A stretch of DNA of 5,832 nt from assembly GCA_902795665.1 (NCBI GenBank), contig CADBMA010000084.1, positions 1 through 5,832 on the forward strand. Reading direction: 5' to 3'. The notes below the pieces were generated by a model. The model saw only the letters and a program-made list of their open reading frames with translations. It made no database searches and was not told the origin of the DNA. Positions within the stretch are counted from its first letter, which is position 1; every line of letters starts with the position of its first letter. The DNA comes from an uncultured Rhodospirillales bacterium (GTDB taxonomy: Bacteria; Pseudomonadota; Alphaproteobacteria; RF32; CAG-239). Both the position numbers and the translations under genes were made by a program. Positions 5,204-5,832 of this stretch are shown piece after piece.

Positions 5204-5832
5204 ATGATTACAGAATTAACCGATTTACTATCATCAAAATTCGGAAATAACATCAAAATTACTTTTTTTAGATCCGGAAATCGCAAAAATGTATATATTG
5301 CCGAAATACCGCAAAACAAGTTTGTGGTTTTGGTTGATACCCAAAAATCAATATCACAGCAATATTGTTCGCTACGCTCAAACTATGTGCAAAAATTTCT
5401 TTTTCAAAGTGGTTTGGATGTTGCCGATGTTTTGTATCTTAGCGCAACAAAAGATGACCTCATTGTTGCTTGCCATACATACATTGATGGTTATAAGATA
5501 TTAAAAATGAATGAGGATTCGGCATTTCAAATCGGACGAGCCATTGCCAAATTGCACTTGTTATCGACTGATAAAGAATTTATTCAGCCGAAATATCCGT
5601 TAAAATATGAATTGTATAATGTTATAAAATCGGAATTATCGCTTTTGCAAAAATTGAAAAGCAGCCTGACAGACAAGTCATGGCACGGCCTGCCGTGCGG
5701 AATTTGTCATTTTGACCTCAATTTGAGCAATTTTATTTTCAGCAACGATAAAATTTTCATGATAGATTTTGATCGCTTCCGCTACTGGCCTTTTGTTTAT
5801 GAGTTGAAACATTTTATAAATACCGACTCAAA
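5204..5832 (+). CDS. APH/choline-kinase-family phosphotransferase (partial, 3' end missing)
   Basis: The frame is open for 209 codons to the window edge. The key motif is GICHFDLNLSNFIF at 166-179, which fits the family's catalytic H-x-D-x-x-x-x-N (His169, Asp171, Asn176). It is followed by MIDFDRFRYWPFVYEL at 186-201, where Asp188 is the metal-binding aspartate equivalent to the DFG position. FRSGNRKNVYIAE at 22-34 resembles the nucleotide-binding loop, and GRAIAKLHLL at 111-120 is the usual helix before the catalytic loop. Members phosphorylate small hydroxyl compounds (aminoglycosides, choline, ethanolamine, thiamine, sugars); the substrate here is unknown and resistance should not be assumed. 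The usual beta-3 lysine is not obvious in FVVLVD. AGGA (5192-5195) lies eight bases before the ATG at 5204. An in-frame ATG at 5195 overlaps that site and is less likely. Full members have roughly 250-300 residues, so some 50-90 are missing. It follows the structured RNA directly. Confidence 0.87.
   Translation, partial: MITELTDLLSSKFGNNIKITFFRSGNRKNVYIAEIPQNKFVVLVDTQKSISQQYCSLRSNYVQKFLFQSGLDVADVLYLSATKDDLIVACHTYIDGYKILKMNEDSAFQIGRAIAKLHLLSTDKEFIQPKYPLKYELYNVIKSELSLLQKLKSSLTDKSWHGLPCGICHFDLNLSNFIFSNDKIFMIDFDRFRYWPFVYELKHFINTDS

Noticed and set aside
5104..5319. Minus-strand frame of 71 codons across the RNA element and kinase start
   Set aside because: It overlaps the kinase reading frame and the terminator hairpin in the opposite direction and is best explained as a shadow.

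Overview
The window comes from a Gram-negative bacterium of low to moderate G+C. Two products are outer-membrane beta-barrel proteins and a third has a lipoprotein signal. The A/T-rich spacers, AGGA-type ribosome binding sites, a TTG start and the mix of families would fit an uncultured, host- or gut-associated alphaproteobacterium. That placement is inference from general impression; there is no rRNA or marker gene here.

Layout. (1) Bases 1-69, minus strand: the first codons of a gene cut by the window edge, encoding a lipoprotein signal peptide that ends in a lipobox Cys. (2) Bases 115-1407, minus strand: a complete FadL/OmpP1-family outer-membrane transporter followed by a strong intrinsic terminator. 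(3) Bases 1408-1547: a shared divergent control region with a perfect 8-bp-arm inverted repeat, a second near-palindrome over the likely transporter promoter, and a G7 run. (4) Bases 1548-1964, plus strand: an HxlR-family winged-helix regulator starting at TTG. (5) Bases 2051-4888, plus strand: a 945-residue autotransporter with signal peptide, ankyrin-like repeats, hydrophobic/Gly-rich hinge, S8 subtilisin protease with an intact triad and C-terminal barrel, followed by a textbook terminator. (6) Bases 4939-5203: a gene-free stretch of about 265 bp that folds on paper into a multi-branched RNA ending in its own terminator. (7) Base 5204 to the end, plus strand: an APH/choline-kinase-like phosphotransferase, open at the window edge.

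How the parts may work together. The HxlR regulator lies divergent to the transporter, with an operator-like repeat between them, so it probably controls itself and the transporter. The protease gene follows 86 bp later with no visible terminator between and may be co-transcribed. The most interesting part is region 6. The kinase start lies only 24 bases after the U-tract of an intrinsic terminator, leaving little room for a promoter. The RNA carries GAACATCC, an exact complement of the kinase ribosome-binding region GGATGTTC, and a competing upstream copy, CGGATGT. This is the architecture of a switchable leader (riboswitch or attenuator) or of a c4-like antisense immunity RNA. I do not recognise it as a known family.
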